64,000 nt of DNA, from assembly GCF_014207935.1 (NCBI RefSeq), contig NZ_JACHLL010000004.1:124001-188000 (forward strand), in the 5' to 3' direction. The translations under genes were made by a program, and so were the position numbers. This document shows, one piece after another, positions 20,506 to 30,428 of the stretch. Source of the stretch: Pseudomonas fluvialis. Its GTDB lineage: Bacteria; Pseudomonadota; Gammaproteobacteria; Pseudomonadales; Pseudomonadaceae. Each line of letters starts with the position of its first letter. Position 1 is the stretch's first letter. Under the pieces are notes generated by a model. That model saw nothing but the letters and a program-made list of their open reading frames with translations. It was not told the DNA's origin and ran no database searches.

Positions 20506-21798
20506 ATGTCCATGCTGTCCCCCAACCGCCTTGGCTTTGCCATCGCCTTCGCCCTGCTCTGCTCCTGCAGCAGCACCCCGCCCGCGACGAGCAACTCGAC
20601 GAGCCCGACCCAAGCGCCCACCCCGGTCGTTGCCGCACAGGCCAAGAGCACCGCGAGCAGCCCGGCCGACACACCGGCCCGCCATGAGAGTTTCAGCGCC
20701 TGGCAGAGTGACTTCCGCCGCCTGGCTCTGGCCCAGGGTATCAGCGTCGCGACCCTCGATGCCGCCCTCACCGGCCTTGAACCCGATCCCGGCGTCATTG
20801 CCGCCGACAGCAGCCAACCCGAATTCACCCGCCCGGTGTGGGAATACCTGGACGGCGCCGTCTCGGCCAGCCGGGTCAAGCGCGGTCAGCAGCTGCAGAG
20901 CGAACATGCCGTCACCCTCAGCGCCATCGAGCAGCGCTATGCCGTAGATGCTCAGGTGCTGCTAGCGGTCTGGGGCATGGAAAGTGCCTTCGGCCATAAC
21001 ATCGGCAACAAGAGCGTCATCCGCTCGCTGGCCAGCCTGGCCTATGCCGGTCGCCGCGCCAACTTCTGGCAGGAACAACTGCTCGCCGCTCTGCGCATCC
21101 TCGATGCCGGCGACATTAGTGCCCGCGGCATGATCGGCTCCTGGGCCGGCGCCATGGGTCAGACCCAGTTCATGCCGACCACCTTTGCCAGCCATGCGGT
21201 GGACTTCGACGGCGATGGCCGCCGCGACATCTGGAACTCGGCCAGCGACGCCCTCGGCTCCGCCGCGCACTATCTGCAGGCCTCCGGCTGGCAGGCCGGC
21301 AAACCCTGGGGTTTCCAGGTCGCCCTGCCGGATAACTTCGACTATGCACTGGCCGACACCGGCATTCGCAAGACCTACGCCCAGTGGTACGCCCTCGGCA
21401 TCAAGGGCACTCCACAGGGGCTGGCACCTGACGACCGCGGCTACCTGCTGCTGCCGGCTGGCCACCGTGGCCCGGCGTTCCTGGTCTTCGGCAATTTCAA
21501 CAGCATTCTCAAGTACAACAACTCGACCTCCTACGCGCTGGCCATCGGCCTGCTCAGCGATGCCATTCGTGGCCAGCAGCTCGCCCTGCAATGGCCACGG
21601 GGCGACAAGCCGCTCTCGCGCCATGAACGCATCGAACTGCAGGAGCAGCTGAGCCGGCTGGGCTTCGATCCGGGGATTGCCGACGGCATCATCGGCGCCA
21701 ACACCCGCCGCGCCGTGCGGGGTTTCCAGCAGCACCTAGGCTGGCCGGCCGATGGTTATCCGACGCCCCAACTGCTGACTGAACTGCGCAAGCGCTGA
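20506..21798 (+). CDS. lytic murein transglycosylase with peptidoglycan-binding domain
   Basis: A 430-residue predicted lipoprotein (FAIAFALLCSC lipobox near residue 23). The catalytic MltB-type SLT_3 domain spans about residues 60-350: VLLAVWGMESAFGHN holds the likely catalytic Glu, followed by SWAGAMGQTQFMPTTF and VDFDGDGRRDIWNS. A PG_binding_1 domain forms the C-terminus (GFDPGIADGIIGANTRRAVRGFQ). A Ser/Thr/Ala/Pro-rich linker follows the lipid anchor. It cleaves glycan strands to 1,6-anhydromuropeptides. It is distinct from the MltB paralogue at 26334-27329, which lacks the binding domain. Confidence 0.92.
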   Translation: MSMLSPNRLGFAIAFALLCSCSSTPPATSNSTSPTQAPTPVVAAQAKSTASSPADTPARHESFSAWQSDFRRLALAQGISVATLDAALTGLEPDPGVIAADSSQPEFTRPVWEYLDGAVSASRVKRGQQLQSEHAVTLSAIEQRYAVDAQVLLAVWGMESAFGHNIGNKSVIRSLASLAYAGRRANFWQEQLLAALRILDAGDISARGMIGSWAGAMGQTQFMPTTFASHAVDFDGDGRRDIWNSASDALGSAAHYLQASGWQAGKPWGFQVALPDNFDYALADTGIRKTYAQWYALGIKGTPQGLAPDDRGYLLLPAGHRGPAFLVFGNFNSILKYNNSTSYALAIGLLSDAIRGQQLALQWPRGDKPLSRHERIELQEQLSRLGFDPGIADGIIGANTRRAVRGFQQHLGWPADGYPTPQLLTELRKR

Positions 21799-21899
21799 AG
21801 CCCAACCCCAAGCCCGACCAGCCGGTCAGGCTGTGATAAACTGCGCGGCGGCCACAAGCCGCCCCGCCCACTGAGCCTCACCCGGAGCCCAGACTGCCG

Positions 21900-22952
21900 A
21901 TGTCCGACACGCCCCCGTCCAAACCCGTAGCCAGCGGCGAGAAATTCCGCACCGCCCAGGGCATTACCGCGATCAAGGATGGTCAGAAGCGCCGCGCGTC
22001 GAGCGAGGCTCAGGTTTTCGAACCCAAGCCCAAGTGGTTGCGGGTCAAGGCACCCAGCGGCAGCCGATTCGAGGCGGTCAAGCGCAATGTCGGCGAACAT
22101 CGCCTGAGCACGGTCTGTCAGGAATCACACTGCCCGAACATGGGCGAATGCTGGTCCAACGGCACCGCCACCATCATGTTGATGGGCTCGGTCTGCACCC
22201 GAGCCTGCCGCTTCTGCGCGGTGGATACCGGCAACCCCAACGGCTGGCTGGACCTGGAAGAACCGCAGAACACCGCCAAGTCGGTGGAACTGATGGCCCT
22301 GCGCTACATCGTACTGACCTCGGTGGACCGCGATGACCTGGCCGACGGTGGCGCCAGTCACTACGCGGCCTGCGTGCAGGCCATCAAGCAGAACACCCCG
22401 CAGGTCGTGGTCGAAGCACTGACCCCGGACTTCGACGGCGATCTGCACGCCATCGAGCAGGTCGTGGACTCGGGACTGGAAGTGTTCGCACAGAACGTCG
22501 AAACCGTCGAGCGCCTGACCCATGAGGTGCGTGACCCCCGCGCCGGCTACGAGAAGACCCTGCATGTACTCAAGCACGCCAAACAGCATCGCCCGCAGGT
22601 ACTGACCAAAACCAGTCTGATGCTGGGCCTGGGCGAGACCGACGAGGAAGTGCTGCAGACCATGGATGATCTGCGCGCCATTGGTGTGGACATCCTCACC
22701 CTCGGCCAATACCTGCAACCGACGCGCAATCACCTGCCGGTCAGGCGCTGGGTCAGCCCGGAAGAGTTCAACCGCTTCCGCGAGATCGGTCTGAAAAAGG
22801 GCTTCATGGAAGTCGCCGCCGGTCCGCTGGTGCGTTCCAGCTACCGCGCCGACCGGGTATTCGAGAAGAACAACCTGGGGCTGGCCGCACCGGTTCCGGT
22901 CCCTGGCCAGGAACTCGACAGCAGCCTGATCCCGGCGCTGAACCTGAACTGA
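21900..22952 (+). CDS. lipA: lipoyl synthase
   Basis: A 350-residue radical-SAM enzyme inserting two sulfurs into octanoyl-carrier domains. The auxiliary cluster ligands C73, C78 and C84 ([12 protein letters not shown]) and the radical-SAM triad C99/C103/C106 (CTRACRFC) are intact, and the C-terminal RSSYRAD serine-containing motif is present. It converges on lipB, which makes its substrate; the pair completes lipoate synthesis for 2-oxo-acid dehydrogenases and glycine cleavage. Confidence 0.97.
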   Translation: MSDTPPSKPVASGEKFRTAQGITAIKDGQKRRASSEAQVFEPKPKWLRVKAPSGSRFEAVKRNVGEHRLSTVCQESHCPNMGECWSNGTATIMLMGSVCTRACRFCAVDTGNPNGWLDLEEPQNTAKSVELMALRYIVLTSVDRDDLADGGASHYAACVQAIKQNTPQVVVEALTPDFDGDLHAIEQVVDSGLEVFAQNVETVERLTHEVRDPRAGYEKTLHVLKHAKQHRPQVLTKTSLMLGLGETDEEVLQTMDDLRAIGVDILTLGQYLQPTRNHLPVRRWVSPEEFNRFREIGLKKGFMEVAAGPLVRSSYRADRVFEKNNLGLAAPVPVPGQELDSSLIPALNLN

Positions 22953-22985
22953 GCCTGCCTGGCTCAGGCCGTTGGCCGACGCCTG

Positions 22986-23606
22986 TTACACGTAGCCAAG
23001 ACGCTGACGCAATGCCTGTTCCAGGCGTTGTGCCACTTCGTCGAATACAGGCGGCGTGGCCAGCAAATCCTTCATCTGCACCATCTTCAGGCCGGCATAG
23101 CCACAGGGGTTGATGCGCTGAAAGGGCGTCATGTCCATGTCGACATTCAGTGCCAGGCCGTGGAACGAGCAGCCACGCCTGACCCGCAGACCCAGCGAGG
23201 CGATCTTGTCGTCTTTCACATAGACTCCGGGAGCCTCGGCCTTGGGCGCCGCCTTGATGCCATAGCCGGCCAGCACATCCACCAGGCTCAACTCCATGGC
23301 ACTGACCAGCTCACGCACGCCCAGATCCAGACGACGCAGGTCCAGCATCAGATAGGCCACCAGTTGGCCGGGGCCGTGGTAGGTCACCTGACCACCCCGC
23401 TCGACCTGCACCACCGGAATGTCACCGGGCGCCAGCAGGTGTTCAGGCTTGCCGGCCTGCCCCTGGGTGAAAACCCGGGGATGCTGCAGCAGCCAGATTT
23501 CATCCGCCGTCTGCTCGTCACGCTCGTCCGTCAGGCGACGCATCGCCTCCAGCGTCGGCAGGTAATCCGCCAACCCCAGATGACGCACCAGCAGGGGCGG
23601 TGCCAC
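22986..23606 (-). CDS. lipB: octanoyl-[acyl-carrier-protein]:protein N-octanoyltransferase
   Basis: A 206-residue enzyme transferring octanoate from ACP to lipoyl domains, before LipA action. [19 protein letters not shown] and the Lys/Cys dyad region ([23 protein letters not shown]) are conserved. Its start touches the stop of ybeD (1-base overlap at 23606), indicating coupled expression. Convergent with lipA. Confidence 0.96.
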   Translation of the reverse strand: MAPPLLVRHLGLADYLPTLEAMRRLTDERDEQTADEIWLLQHPRVFTQGQAGKPEHLLAPGDIPVVQVERGGQVTYHGPGQLVAYLMLDLRRLDLGVRELVSAMELSLVDVLAGYGIKAAPKAEAPGVYVKDDKIASLGLRVRRGCSFHGLALNVDMDMTPFQRINPCGYAGLKMVQMKDLLATPPVFDEVAQRLEQALRQRLGYV

Positions 23607-23884
23607 TAGAGCACCATGTGCACGCGCCCGGTGGCGCGCAGATCGACATGGATGGCCTGCAACTGCTCGACACCGGTCGCGGTGATCAGCACCTGAACGG
23701 ACAGGAAGCGCCCGTTGCGGCTGTCGCGCACCACCAGCGTGCTGCTGTCGAGGCCTGGGGCATGGCGGCCAATGACCTGAATGACCAGATCGGCAAAGTC
23801 TTCGCCGGCCTCACCGATCACCTTGATCGGGTAGTTCGGACAGGGGAATTCGATTTTCGGGGCTTGAACGTCGCTATCGGTCAT
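23606..23884 (-). CDS. ybeD: DUF493 protein YbeD
   Basis: A 92-residue protein of the YbeD/DUF493 family with an ACT-like ferredoxin fold; [19 protein letters not shown] and the terminal [18 protein letters not shown] are typical. The ybeD-lipB order is conserved in proteobacteria, suggesting a tie to lipoate metabolism, but no activity is established. Its stop overlaps the lipB start. Confidence 0.92.
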   Translation of the reverse strand: MTDSDVQAPKIEFPCPNYPIKVIGEAGEDFADLVIQVIGRHAPGLDSSTLVVRDSRNGRFLSVQVLITATGVEQLQAIHVDLRATGRVHMVL

Positions 23885-23977
23885 GGCATCGGCGGGCTAT
23901 TGGCCCGTTGGCAGAGGCAGGCTCCAGAGTGGGAGCGCTGCACGGAAGGAAGTCAGCCCGGAGTGGGCGCTTCCCTA

Positions 23978-24014
23978 TAAATAAGCCCGGCCTCGGGATT
24001 TTCAAGGCCGGGCT
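23978..24014 (-). terminator. Rho-independent terminator after the D,D-carboxypeptidase gene
   Basis: Read on the minus strand, the arms AGCCCGGCCT and AGGCCGGGCT form a perfect 10-bp stem with an 11-base loop, followed by TATTTAT. It ends the long leftward cell-wall operon. Confidence 0.75.
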
Positions 24015-24023
24015 AGCATTGGC

Positions 24024-24045
24024 GGACGCACGGTCGGGTGCGTCC
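24024..24045 (-). other. second hairpin downstream of the D,D-carboxypeptidase gene
   Basis: The arms GGACGCAC and GTGCGTCC form a perfect 8-bp stem with a 6-base loop, just before the terminator above and without a U-run of its own. It may protect the 3' end of the transcript. Confidence 0.45.
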
Positions 24046-24068
24046 CCTTCTGTCTCAGCTGAGTGGTC

Positions 24069-25238
24069 TCAGTTGAACAGACCGAAGAAGAACAGACGAA
24101 TACCGTCCCATAGACGGCGGAAGAAACCGCCCTCTTCGACAGCCTCCAGGGCCACCAGATCGGCACTATGCACCACTTCCTCACCCAGCTTGACCTGCAC
24201 GCTGCCGATCACATCGCCCTGCTTGATCGGCGCCACCAGCTGCGGATTCAGGTTCATGCTGGCCTGCAGCTTGGCCAACTGGCCCTTGGGCAGGGTCAGG
24301 CTGAGGTCACTGGCCAGGCCTGCCTTCACTTCACGGGTAGCGCCTTTCCAGACCTGCGCCTTGGCGAGCTCGGCACCCTTCTGATAGAAGGTCTTGGTTT
24401 CGAAGAAGCGGAAGCCGTAGGTTAGCAGTTTCTGGGTTTCGGCAGCACGCGCCGACTCGTTGGCGGTACCAAATACCGAGGTGATCATGCGTGCGCCTTC
24501 GCGGACGGCAGAAGCCACCAGGCAGAAGCCGGCTTCCTCGGTGTGGCCGGTTTTCAGGCCATCGACGGTCTTGTCGCGATACAGCAGCAGGTTGCGGTTG
24601 CCCTGCTTGATGTTGTTCCAGAAGAAGTCCTTCTGCGAGTAGATCGCATAATGCTGAGCGTCTTCGTTGATGATCGCGCGAGCCAGAATGGCCATGTCGT
24701 GGGCACTGGAATAGTGCTCCGGATGTGGCAGGCCGGTGGCGTTCATGAAGTGGGAGTTCTTCATGCCCAGGCGCTCGGCGGTCTCGTTCATCATGTCAGC
24801 GAAGGCATCCTCGGAGCCTGCGATGTACTCGGCCAGGGCGATACTGGCGTCATTGCCGGACTGGATGATGATGCCGTGCAGCAGATCATCGACCTTCACC
24901 TGGCTGTTCAGCGGCAGGAACATGGTCGAACCACCCGAGGCGGCACCACCGGTACGCCAGGCATGTTCGCTGACCGGCACCAGGTCTTCCTCGCCGATCT
25001 TGCCCTTGCGGATTTCCAGGGTCGCGATGTAGGCGGTCATCAGCTTGGTCAAGCTGGCCGGCGGCAGGCGTTCGTCGCCATTGTTTTCCACCAGGACCTT
25101 GCCGCTGGCGTGATCCATCAGCACATAGGACTTGGCGGCCAGCTGCGGCGGCGAAGGCAGGGCATCGACAGCCCAGGCGCTGGGCGCACAGATCAACAGG
25201 ACAGTAATAAGCAGGCGTTGCAGGGTGTTGATGTTCAT
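24069..25238 (-). CDS. dacC: D-alanyl-D-alanine carboxypeptidase (PBP5/6 type)
   Basis: A 389-residue low-molecular-weight penicillin-binding protein that trims the terminal D-Ala from muropeptide stems. It has a cleavable signal (LLITVLLICAPSAWA), the three active-site motifs (SLTK, SGN and KTG in KTGHTEEAGFC), a PBP5 C-terminal beta domain, and a terminal amphipathic anchor (FFRRLWDGIRLFFFGLF). It is the last gene of the rodA-mrdA group. Paralogues dacA and dacC are hard to tell apart by eye; the symbol follows the P. aeruginosa gene remembered at this locus. Confidence 0.9.
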   Translation of the reverse strand: MNINTLQRLLITVLLICAPSAWAVDALPSPPQLAAKSYVLMDHASGKVLVENNGDERLPPASLTKLMTAYIATLEIRKGKIGEEDLVPVSEHAWRTGGAASGGSTMFLPLNSQVKVDDLLHGIIIQSGNDASIALAEYIAGSEDAFADMMNETAERLGMKNSHFMNATGLPHPEHYSSAHDMAILARAIINEDAQHYAIYSQKDFFWNNIKQGNRNLLLYRDKTVDGLKTGHTEEAGFCLVASAVREGARMITSVFGTANESARAAETQKLLTYGFRFFETKTFYQKGAELAKAQVWKGATREVKAGLASDLSLTLPKGQLAKLQASMNLNPQLVAPIKQGDVIGSVQVKLGEEVVHSADLVALEAVEEGGFFRRLWDGIRLFFFGLFN

Positions 25239-25332
25239 CCGAATCTCTGACTGTTACTCATGATGGTCGATCGGCCTCCCATCCCTGGGCGACCGTGCTG
25301 CCCGCAAGATGCGGGCGAATCGTGGTACGGAC

Positions 25333-26337
25333 TTACGGCTTGACCAGGGTCGGCTGCCCCAGATTGGCCAGGCGGATACTGTCCTGCAGCTTCAGCGCTT
25401 CATCCTGCGTGTCGATCGGCCCCAGGCGCACGCGGTGCAGGATCTGCTGATTCAGCGCCACCGAGCTGATAAATACCGGGGCAGCCGTCAGACTGCCCAG
25501 CTTCGACTTGAGCAGCTCCGCAGCGTCCGGATTGGCGAAGGCGCCCACCTGGAGATACAGGCCAGACAGCCCGGCTGAAGCGTTTTTTTTTGCGTCGATC
25601 TGCACCGGCAGGACAGCGGCGGCATGCTGCTCAAGCGGCGGCGTGTACTGCTCGACCGGCGCCGGCATGGCCTGGGCCGAAGTGGCCGGCAGCGACAGCG
25701 GCTTGTTCGAGGCCTGCTGCGGGGCGGCCAGCACCAGCGGCACCGGGCGACCCTGCTGGGCCCACCACTCATGCGGGTCGATACCTTCGACCGTCACGCG
25801 CGCGGTACCGGTTTCGGCATAGCCGAGCTTCTTCGCTGCAGCGAAGGACAGGTCGATGATGCGATCGGAATAGAACGGGCCACGGTCGTTGACGCGCAGG
25901 ATCACGGTCTTGCCGTTGTCGAGATTGGTCACCTTGACGTAGCTGGGCAGCGGCAGGGTCTTGTGCGCCGCCGTCATGCCATAAAGGTCATAGGTTTCGC
26001 CGTTGGCGGTGGCCTGACCGTGGAACTTGGTGCCATACCAGGAGGCAGTGCCCGTGGCACGGTAACGGCGGGCATCCTGCAACGGGAAGTAGGTCTTGCC
26101 CATCACCGAATAGGGGTTGGCCTTGTAGCGCCCATAGTGCGGCATCGGCACGGCATCGGGGATTCGCGACACATCGACATCCCACCACGGCGAGCCATCG
26201 CGGTGCGGCCTGGAGAAGTCACCCGGCCCGCTGAGCGGCCCCGTACCCGGCTGCACCGGCTGCGGCGCGCGGCTGCTCGAACAGCTGGCCAGCACGGTCG
26301 CCAGGGCGGCATAGAGCGCAAGCGTCGGCAATCTCAC
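25333..26337 (-). CDS. rlpA: septal-ring lytic transglycosylase RlpA, with A9 tract before SPOR domain
   Basis: A 334-residue outer-membrane lipoprotein (lipobox VLASC) that cleaves denuded glycan strands at the septum. The double-psi beta-barrel domain lies around residues 90-185 (GTASWYGTKFHGQATANGE...HKTLPLPSYVKVTNL...RVNDRGPF) and a SPOR domain fills the last 80 residues (GLYLQVGAFANPDAAELLKSKL). Between them, codons near 249-251 read GCA AAA AAA AAC, a run of nine As (plus-strand 25583-25591), unusual in this GC-rich genome and a possible slippage site. It overlaps mltB by 4 bases. Confidence 0.94.
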   Translation of the reverse strand: MRLPTLALYAALATVLASCSSSRAPQPVQPGTGPLSGPGDFSRPHRDGSPWWDVDVSRIPDAVPMPHYGRYKANPYSVMGKTYFPLQDARRYRATGTASWYGTKFHGQATANGETYDLYGMTAAHKTLPLPSYVKVTNLDNGKTVILRVNDRGPFYSDRIIDLSFAAAKKLGYAETGTARVTVEGIDPHEWWAQQGRPVPLVLAAPQQASNKPLSLPATSAQAMPAPVEQYTPPLEQHAAAVLPVQIDAKKNASAGLSGLYLQVGAFANPDAAELLKSKLGSLTAAPVFISSVALNQQILHRVRLGPIDTQDEALKLQDSIRLANLGQPTLVKP

Positions 26338-27329
26338 TGGGCTTTCTCCCGGTTGGCACGCAAGGCCTCGGACAGCTGGTACACCGCCATCGAGTACATG
26401 TTGCTGCGGTTGTAGCGGGTGATCACGAAGAAGTTCGGCAGACCCAGCCAGTACTCAGGACCGGCCTCGCCCTCGAAACGGAAGGCACTGACCAGCAGGT
26501 CATCGCGCAGCGCATCATGGCTGGACCAGCCCAGAGTGCGCAACTGGCCGACATTCAGCTGCGGGTCGAGGCCCACGGTGAGGCCCTTGTCGAACTGCTG
26601 GCCACGCACATCGGCGCGGCTGACCACCGGTTCGCCCTGAGCCCAGCCATGGTGTTTGAAGTAGCTGGCCACGCTGCCGATGGCATCCACCGGGTTGGTC
26701 CAGATATTGATATGGCCGTCACCGTCGAAATCCACCGCATAGGCGCGGAAGCTGCTCGGCATGAATTGCGGCAAGCCCATGGCGCCCGCATAGGAACCCT
26801 TGAGGGTGAGCGGATCGACCTGTTCTTCGCGGGCAAGGAGGAGGAACTCCTTGAGCTGCTGGCAGAAGAACGGCGAACGCGGCGGGTAATCGAAACACAG
26901 GGTCGACAGGGCATCGAGCACGCGCCAGCTACCGGTATTGCCGCCGTAGAAGGTTTCCACGCCGATGATGGCGACGATTACCTGCGCCGGCACACCGTAG
27001 CTCTGCTCGGCGCGGGCCAGGGTCTCGGCATGCTGTTGCCAGAACGCCACGCCCTTGTCGATGCGCGCCTCGGTGATGAAGATCGGGCGGTATTCACTCC
27101 ACGGCTTGACCCGCTCGGCCGGGCGCGAAATTGCATCGAGAATGGCCTGCTTGCGCTCGGCCTGGGCGAACAGGGCGGTCAGTTGCTCACTGGCAAAGCC
27201 ATGATCACGGGTCATACCTGCGATGAACTCGCTCACCTGCGGCACACCCACGTAATCGCTGGCCAGCAGCGGCTGACAGGCCAGACTGCCGAGCAGGGCC
27301 AGGCCGAGGGCCCGGAGGTGTTTGCGCAC
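26334..27329 (-). CDS. mltB: membrane-bound lytic murein transglycosylase B
   Basis: A 331-residue lytic transglycosylase. I choose the GTG at 27329 because it begins a compact signal sequence (RKHLRALGLALLGSLACQPLLAS); the frame stays open to 27380, overlapping rodA, and a TTG lies between, so the start is uncertain. The catalytic domain shows IIGVETFYGGNTG with the likely catalytic Glu, SYAGAMGLPQFMPSSF and VDFDGDGHINIW. It acts with PBP2/RodA and RlpA during wall growth. Its 3' end overlaps rlpA by 4 bases. Confidence 0.92.
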   Translation of the reverse strand: MRKHLRALGLALLGSLACQPLLASDYVGVPQVSEFIAGMTRDHGFASEQLTALFAQAERKQAILDAISRPAERVKPWSEYRPIFITEARIDKGVAFWQQHAETLARAEQSYGVPAQVIVAIIGVETFYGGNTGSWRVLDALSTLCFDYPPRSPFFCQQLKEFLLLAREEQVDPLTLKGSYAGAMGLPQFMPSSFRAYAVDFDGDGHINIWTNPVDAIGSVASYFKHHGWAQGEPVVSRADVRGQQFDKGLTVGLDPQLNVGQLRTLGWSSHDALRDDLLVSAFRFEGEAGPEYWLGLPNFFVITRYNRSNMYSMAVYQLSEALRANREKAQ

Positions 27330-27361
27330 GCCAATTGTGTCTTTCAAATTAACCAACCTTG

Positions 27362-28504
27362 TTATGCCTGCGCGATCCACTTGCGGTGCGTGTGGACCGA
27401 CATCAATACCCCAAAGCCCGTCATCAGGGTCACCAACGAGGTGCCACCATAACTGATGAACGGCAGGGGAACCCCCACCACCGGCAACAGGCCACTGACC
27501 ATGCCGATGTTAACGAATACGTAGACGAAGAACGTCATGGTGATGCTGCCGGCCAGCAACTTGCCAAACAGCGTCTGTGCCTGCGCAGTGATAAACAGAC
27601 CACGTCCGATCAGCACCAGATAGACCATCAGCAACAGGCAGATACCGACCAGGCCGAACTCCTCGCCGAGCACGGCAATGATAAAGTCCGTATGGCTTTC
27701 CGGCAAAAAATCCAGGTGCGACTGGGTGCCAAGCAACCAGCCCTTGCCGAACACCCCGCCCGAGCCGATCGCCGCCTTGGACTGGATGATGTTCCAGCCC
27801 GAGCCCAGCGGATCGCTTTCCGGGTCGAGGAAGGTGTGAATGCGCTGCTTCTGGTAGTCATGCAGAACGAAAAACCACATGGCTACCGCGATTGGCACCG
27901 CCGCGGCCACCGCCGCACTGATCCAGCGCCAGCGCAGGCCGCCCATGAACAGGACGAAGGCACCGGACGCCAGGATCAGCATGGCTGTTCCCAGATCCGG
28001 CTGTTTCAGAACCAGGACAAAGGGAATGCCGATCAGCAGCAGACTGATGCAGATGTGCTTGAGCCGCGGCGGCAGACTGCCACGCGCCAGGTACCAGGCG
28101 ATGGTCGCCGGCATGATCAGCTTCATGAACTCCGAGGGCTGGAAGCGGATCACCCCGGGAATGTGGATCCAGCGCGTGGCTCCCATCGCCGTGTAACCGA
28201 ACAGCTCCACATACAGCAGCATCGCCGAACCGCCCAGATAGGCCAGCGGTACCCAGCGCGCCATGAAGCGCGGCTCGATCTGCGCCACGATGAACATCGC
28301 CAGCAGGCCCAGACCAAAGGAGCTGGCCTGCTTGAGCAGGGTGTCCCAGTTCTTGCCACTGGCCGAATACAGGACGAACAGCCCGCCGGCCGCCAGCACC
28401 AGGAGGATCAGCAGCAGCCAGCCATCGATATGCAGGCGCTGCAGCAGGGTGGCACGGCGGCGAACCACGTCCTCGCTGGACAGGGTGCGGTCGAAATTAC
28501 CCAT
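27362..28504 (-). CDS. rodA: rod-shape SEDS peptidoglycan polymerase RodA
   Basis: A 380-residue multi-pass membrane protein of the SEDS family that polymerises glycan strands for lateral wall growth together with PBP2. About ten hydrophobic segments are visible; conserved SEDS features include the cytoplasmic PSEFMKL stretch, the long periplasmic loop (IHTFLDPESDPLGSGWN...SHLDFLPESHTDFI) and the C-terminal PLPFISYGG. It overlaps mrdA by 1 base, in the classical mrdA-rodA order. Confidence 0.97.
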   Translation of the reverse strand: MGNFDRTLSSEDVVRRRATLLQRLHIDGWLLLILLVLAAGGLFVLYSASGKNWDTLLKQASSFGLGLLAMFIVAQIEPRFMARWVPLAYLGGSAMLLYVELFGYTAMGATRWIHIPGVIRFQPSEFMKLIMPATIAWYLARGSLPPRLKHICISLLLIGIPFVLVLKQPDLGTAMLILASGAFVLFMGGLRWRWISAAVAAAVPIAVAMWFFVLHDYQKQRIHTFLDPESDPLGSGWNIIQSKAAIGSGGVFGKGWLLGTQSHLDFLPESHTDFIIAVLGEEFGLVGICLLLMVYLVLIGRGLFITAQAQTLFGKLLAGSITMTFFVYVFVNIGMVSGLLPVVGVPLPFISYGGTSLVTLMTGFGVLMSVHTHRKWIAQA

Positions 28505-30417
28505 TAGTGACTCTCCACGGCCGGTGGCGCTGGGCGGAACTGCGCCTTGAGCTGGCCGCTGTCATCCAGCAGCCAGGCATCCATCACCTGCTTGACCACC
28601 GGGGCCGCGACGCCGGAGCCGGACTCGCCGTTCTCCACCATCACTGCCACAGCGATCTGCGGGTTTTCCACCGGAGCGAAAGCAATGAACAGGGCATGGT
28701 CGCGATGACGTTCCTGAATCTTGCTGCGGTCGTACTTTTCACCCTGCTTGATCGCCACAACCTGCGCCGTGCCGCTTTTGCCGGCGATGCGGTAGAGCGC
28801 CTGGGAGCCGACCTTGAATGCCGTACCGCGCGGATTGTGCAGCACCTGCTGCATGCCGTTACTGACCATATCCCAGTACTTCATGTCCTTGAGCACCACG
28901 TCCGGCGGCGTCTCCACCTGGGGAATCTGGCCATCGGCCATCAGTTGCTCCGGCGTCAGGCCGGCGGCCGAGCGCAGCAGGCGCGGACGCACCCAGCGGC
29001 CCTTGTTGGCCACCAGCGCCGTGGCCTGGGCCAATTGCAGGGGTGTGGCCTGCATGTAGCCCTGGCCGATACCGAGGATCAGCGTCTCGCCGGGATACCA
29101 GGCCTGACGATAGCGTGCCCGCTTCCACTCCGGCGACGGCATCAGGCCTTCGGCTTCCTCGCCCAGGTCGATGGACACGCGCCGGCCGATGCCCATGCCG
29201 TACAGATAATCGTGCAGCCGGCGTACACCCAGCTTGAGCGCCAGGTCATAGAAGTAGGTGTCGTTGGAACGCATGATCGCCAGCTGCAGGTCGACCCAGC
29301 CTTCGCCATTGCGGTTCCAGTTGCGGTACTTGTGTTCGTAGTTGGGCAGTTGGTAATAACCCGGATCGAAGATGCGGCTGCGCTCGGTGATCACCCCGGC
29401 ATCCAGCCCCGCAGCAGCCACCATCGGCTTGATGGTCGAGCCCGGCGGATACAGGCCGCGCAGCACGCGGTTGTACAGCGGACGATCGATGGAATCGCGC
29501 AACGCCGCGTAATCTTTGAAGCTGATGCCGGTGACGAACAGGTTGGGATCGAAGCTCGGCTGGCTGGCCATCGCCAGGATACCGCCAGTGGCTGGTTCGA
29601 TCGCCACCACCGCGCCACGCCGTCCGGCCAGCGCCGCCTCCGCGGCCTGCTGCAGCCTGAGGTCGAGATTGAGAGTCAGGTCGCGTCCGGACTGAGGCTC
29701 GGTCCGCTTGAGCACCCGCAACACGCGGCCACGGGCGTTGGTTTCGACTTCCTCGTAACCCACTTCGCCGTGCAGAACGTTCTCGTAGAATTTCTCCGCA
29801 CCGGTCTTGCCGATATGGTGGGTGCCGCTGTAATCCACCGGATCGAGCTTTTTCAGCTCCTGCTCATTGATTCGCCCGACATATCCCACCGACTGGGCGA
29901 AGTGCTCGCCCAACGGATAGTGGCGAACCAGCTGCGCGGTCACCTCCACCCCGGGCAGGCGGAACTGGTTCACCGCGATTCGGGCAATCTGCTCCTCGGT
30001 CAGCTCAAACAGGATCGGCACCGGCTCGAACGGACGGCGCCCCTGGCGGAAGCGCTTCTCGAAGATGGCGCGATCCTCGGAGGTCAGCTCCAGCACCTGC
30101 ACCAGGGTATCCAGCACGGCCTGCCAGTCACCGGCGCGCTCGCGGGTCACGGTCAGGCTGAAGCTGGGCCGGTTGTCGGCGATGATCACGCCGTTGCGGT
30201 CGAAGATCAGCCCGCGGGTGGGCGGAATCGGCTGCACGTGGATGCGGTTGTTTTCCGCCAGGGTGGTGTGATGATCGTACTGGATAACCTGCAGGTAATA
30301 GGCCCGCGCCACCAGCACCAGCGTCAGCATGACCACCAGCACGGCGCCGACCACCACGCGCCGCCTGACCAGGCGGGCGTCTCTTTCGTGGTCCTTGAGG
30401 CGGATCGGCTGCGGCAT
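28504..30417 (-). CDS. mrdA: penicillin-binding protein 2 (transpeptidase)
   Basis: A 637-residue class B PBP that cross-links new peptidoglycan during elongation. One N-terminal membrane anchor (VVVGAVLVVMLTLVLVARAYYL) precedes the dimerisation domain and the transpeptidase domain with STIK (PPGSTIKPM), SND and KSGT (GKSGTAQVV) motifs. Coupled to rodA by a 1-base overlap. P. aeruginosa calls this pbpA. Confidence 0.97.
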   Translation of the reverse strand: MPQPIRLKDHERDARLVRRRVVVGAVLVVMLTLVLVARAYYLQVIQYDHHTTLAENNRIHVQPIPPTRGLIFDRNGVIIADNRPSFSLTVTRERAGDWQAVLDTLVQVLELTSEDRAIFEKRFRQGRRPFEPVPILFELTEEQIARIAVNQFRLPGVEVTAQLVRHYPLGEHFAQSVGYVGRINEQELKKLDPVDYSGTHHIGKTGAEKFYENVLHGEVGYEEVETNARGRVLRVLKRTEPQSGRDLTLNLDLRLQQAAEAALAGRRGAVVAIEPATGGILAMASQPSFDPNLFVTGISFKDYAALRDSIDRPLYNRVLRGLYPPGSTIKPMVAAAGLDAGVITERSRIFDPGYYQLPNYEHKYRNWNRNGEGWVDLQLAIMRSNDTYFYDLALKLGVRRLHDYLYGMGIGRRVSIDLGEEAEGLMPSPEWKRARYRQAWYPGETLILGIGQGYMQATPLQLAQATALVANKGRWVRPRLLRSAAGLTPEQLMADGQIPQVETPPDVVLKDMKYWDMVSNGMQQVLHNPRGTAFKVGSQALYRIAGKSGTAQVVAIKQGEKYDRSKIQERHRDHALFIAFAPVENPQIAVAVMVENGESGSGVAAPVVKQVMDAWLLDDSGQLKAQFRPAPPAVESH

Positions 30418-30428
30418 CGACGACGGTC

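Noticed and set aside
25270..25325. Terminator after rlpA (GCCCGCA/TGCGGGC hairpin)
   Set aside because: The stem is real but short-looped and lacks a U-run on the minus strand; transcription probably continues into the carboxypeptidase gene.
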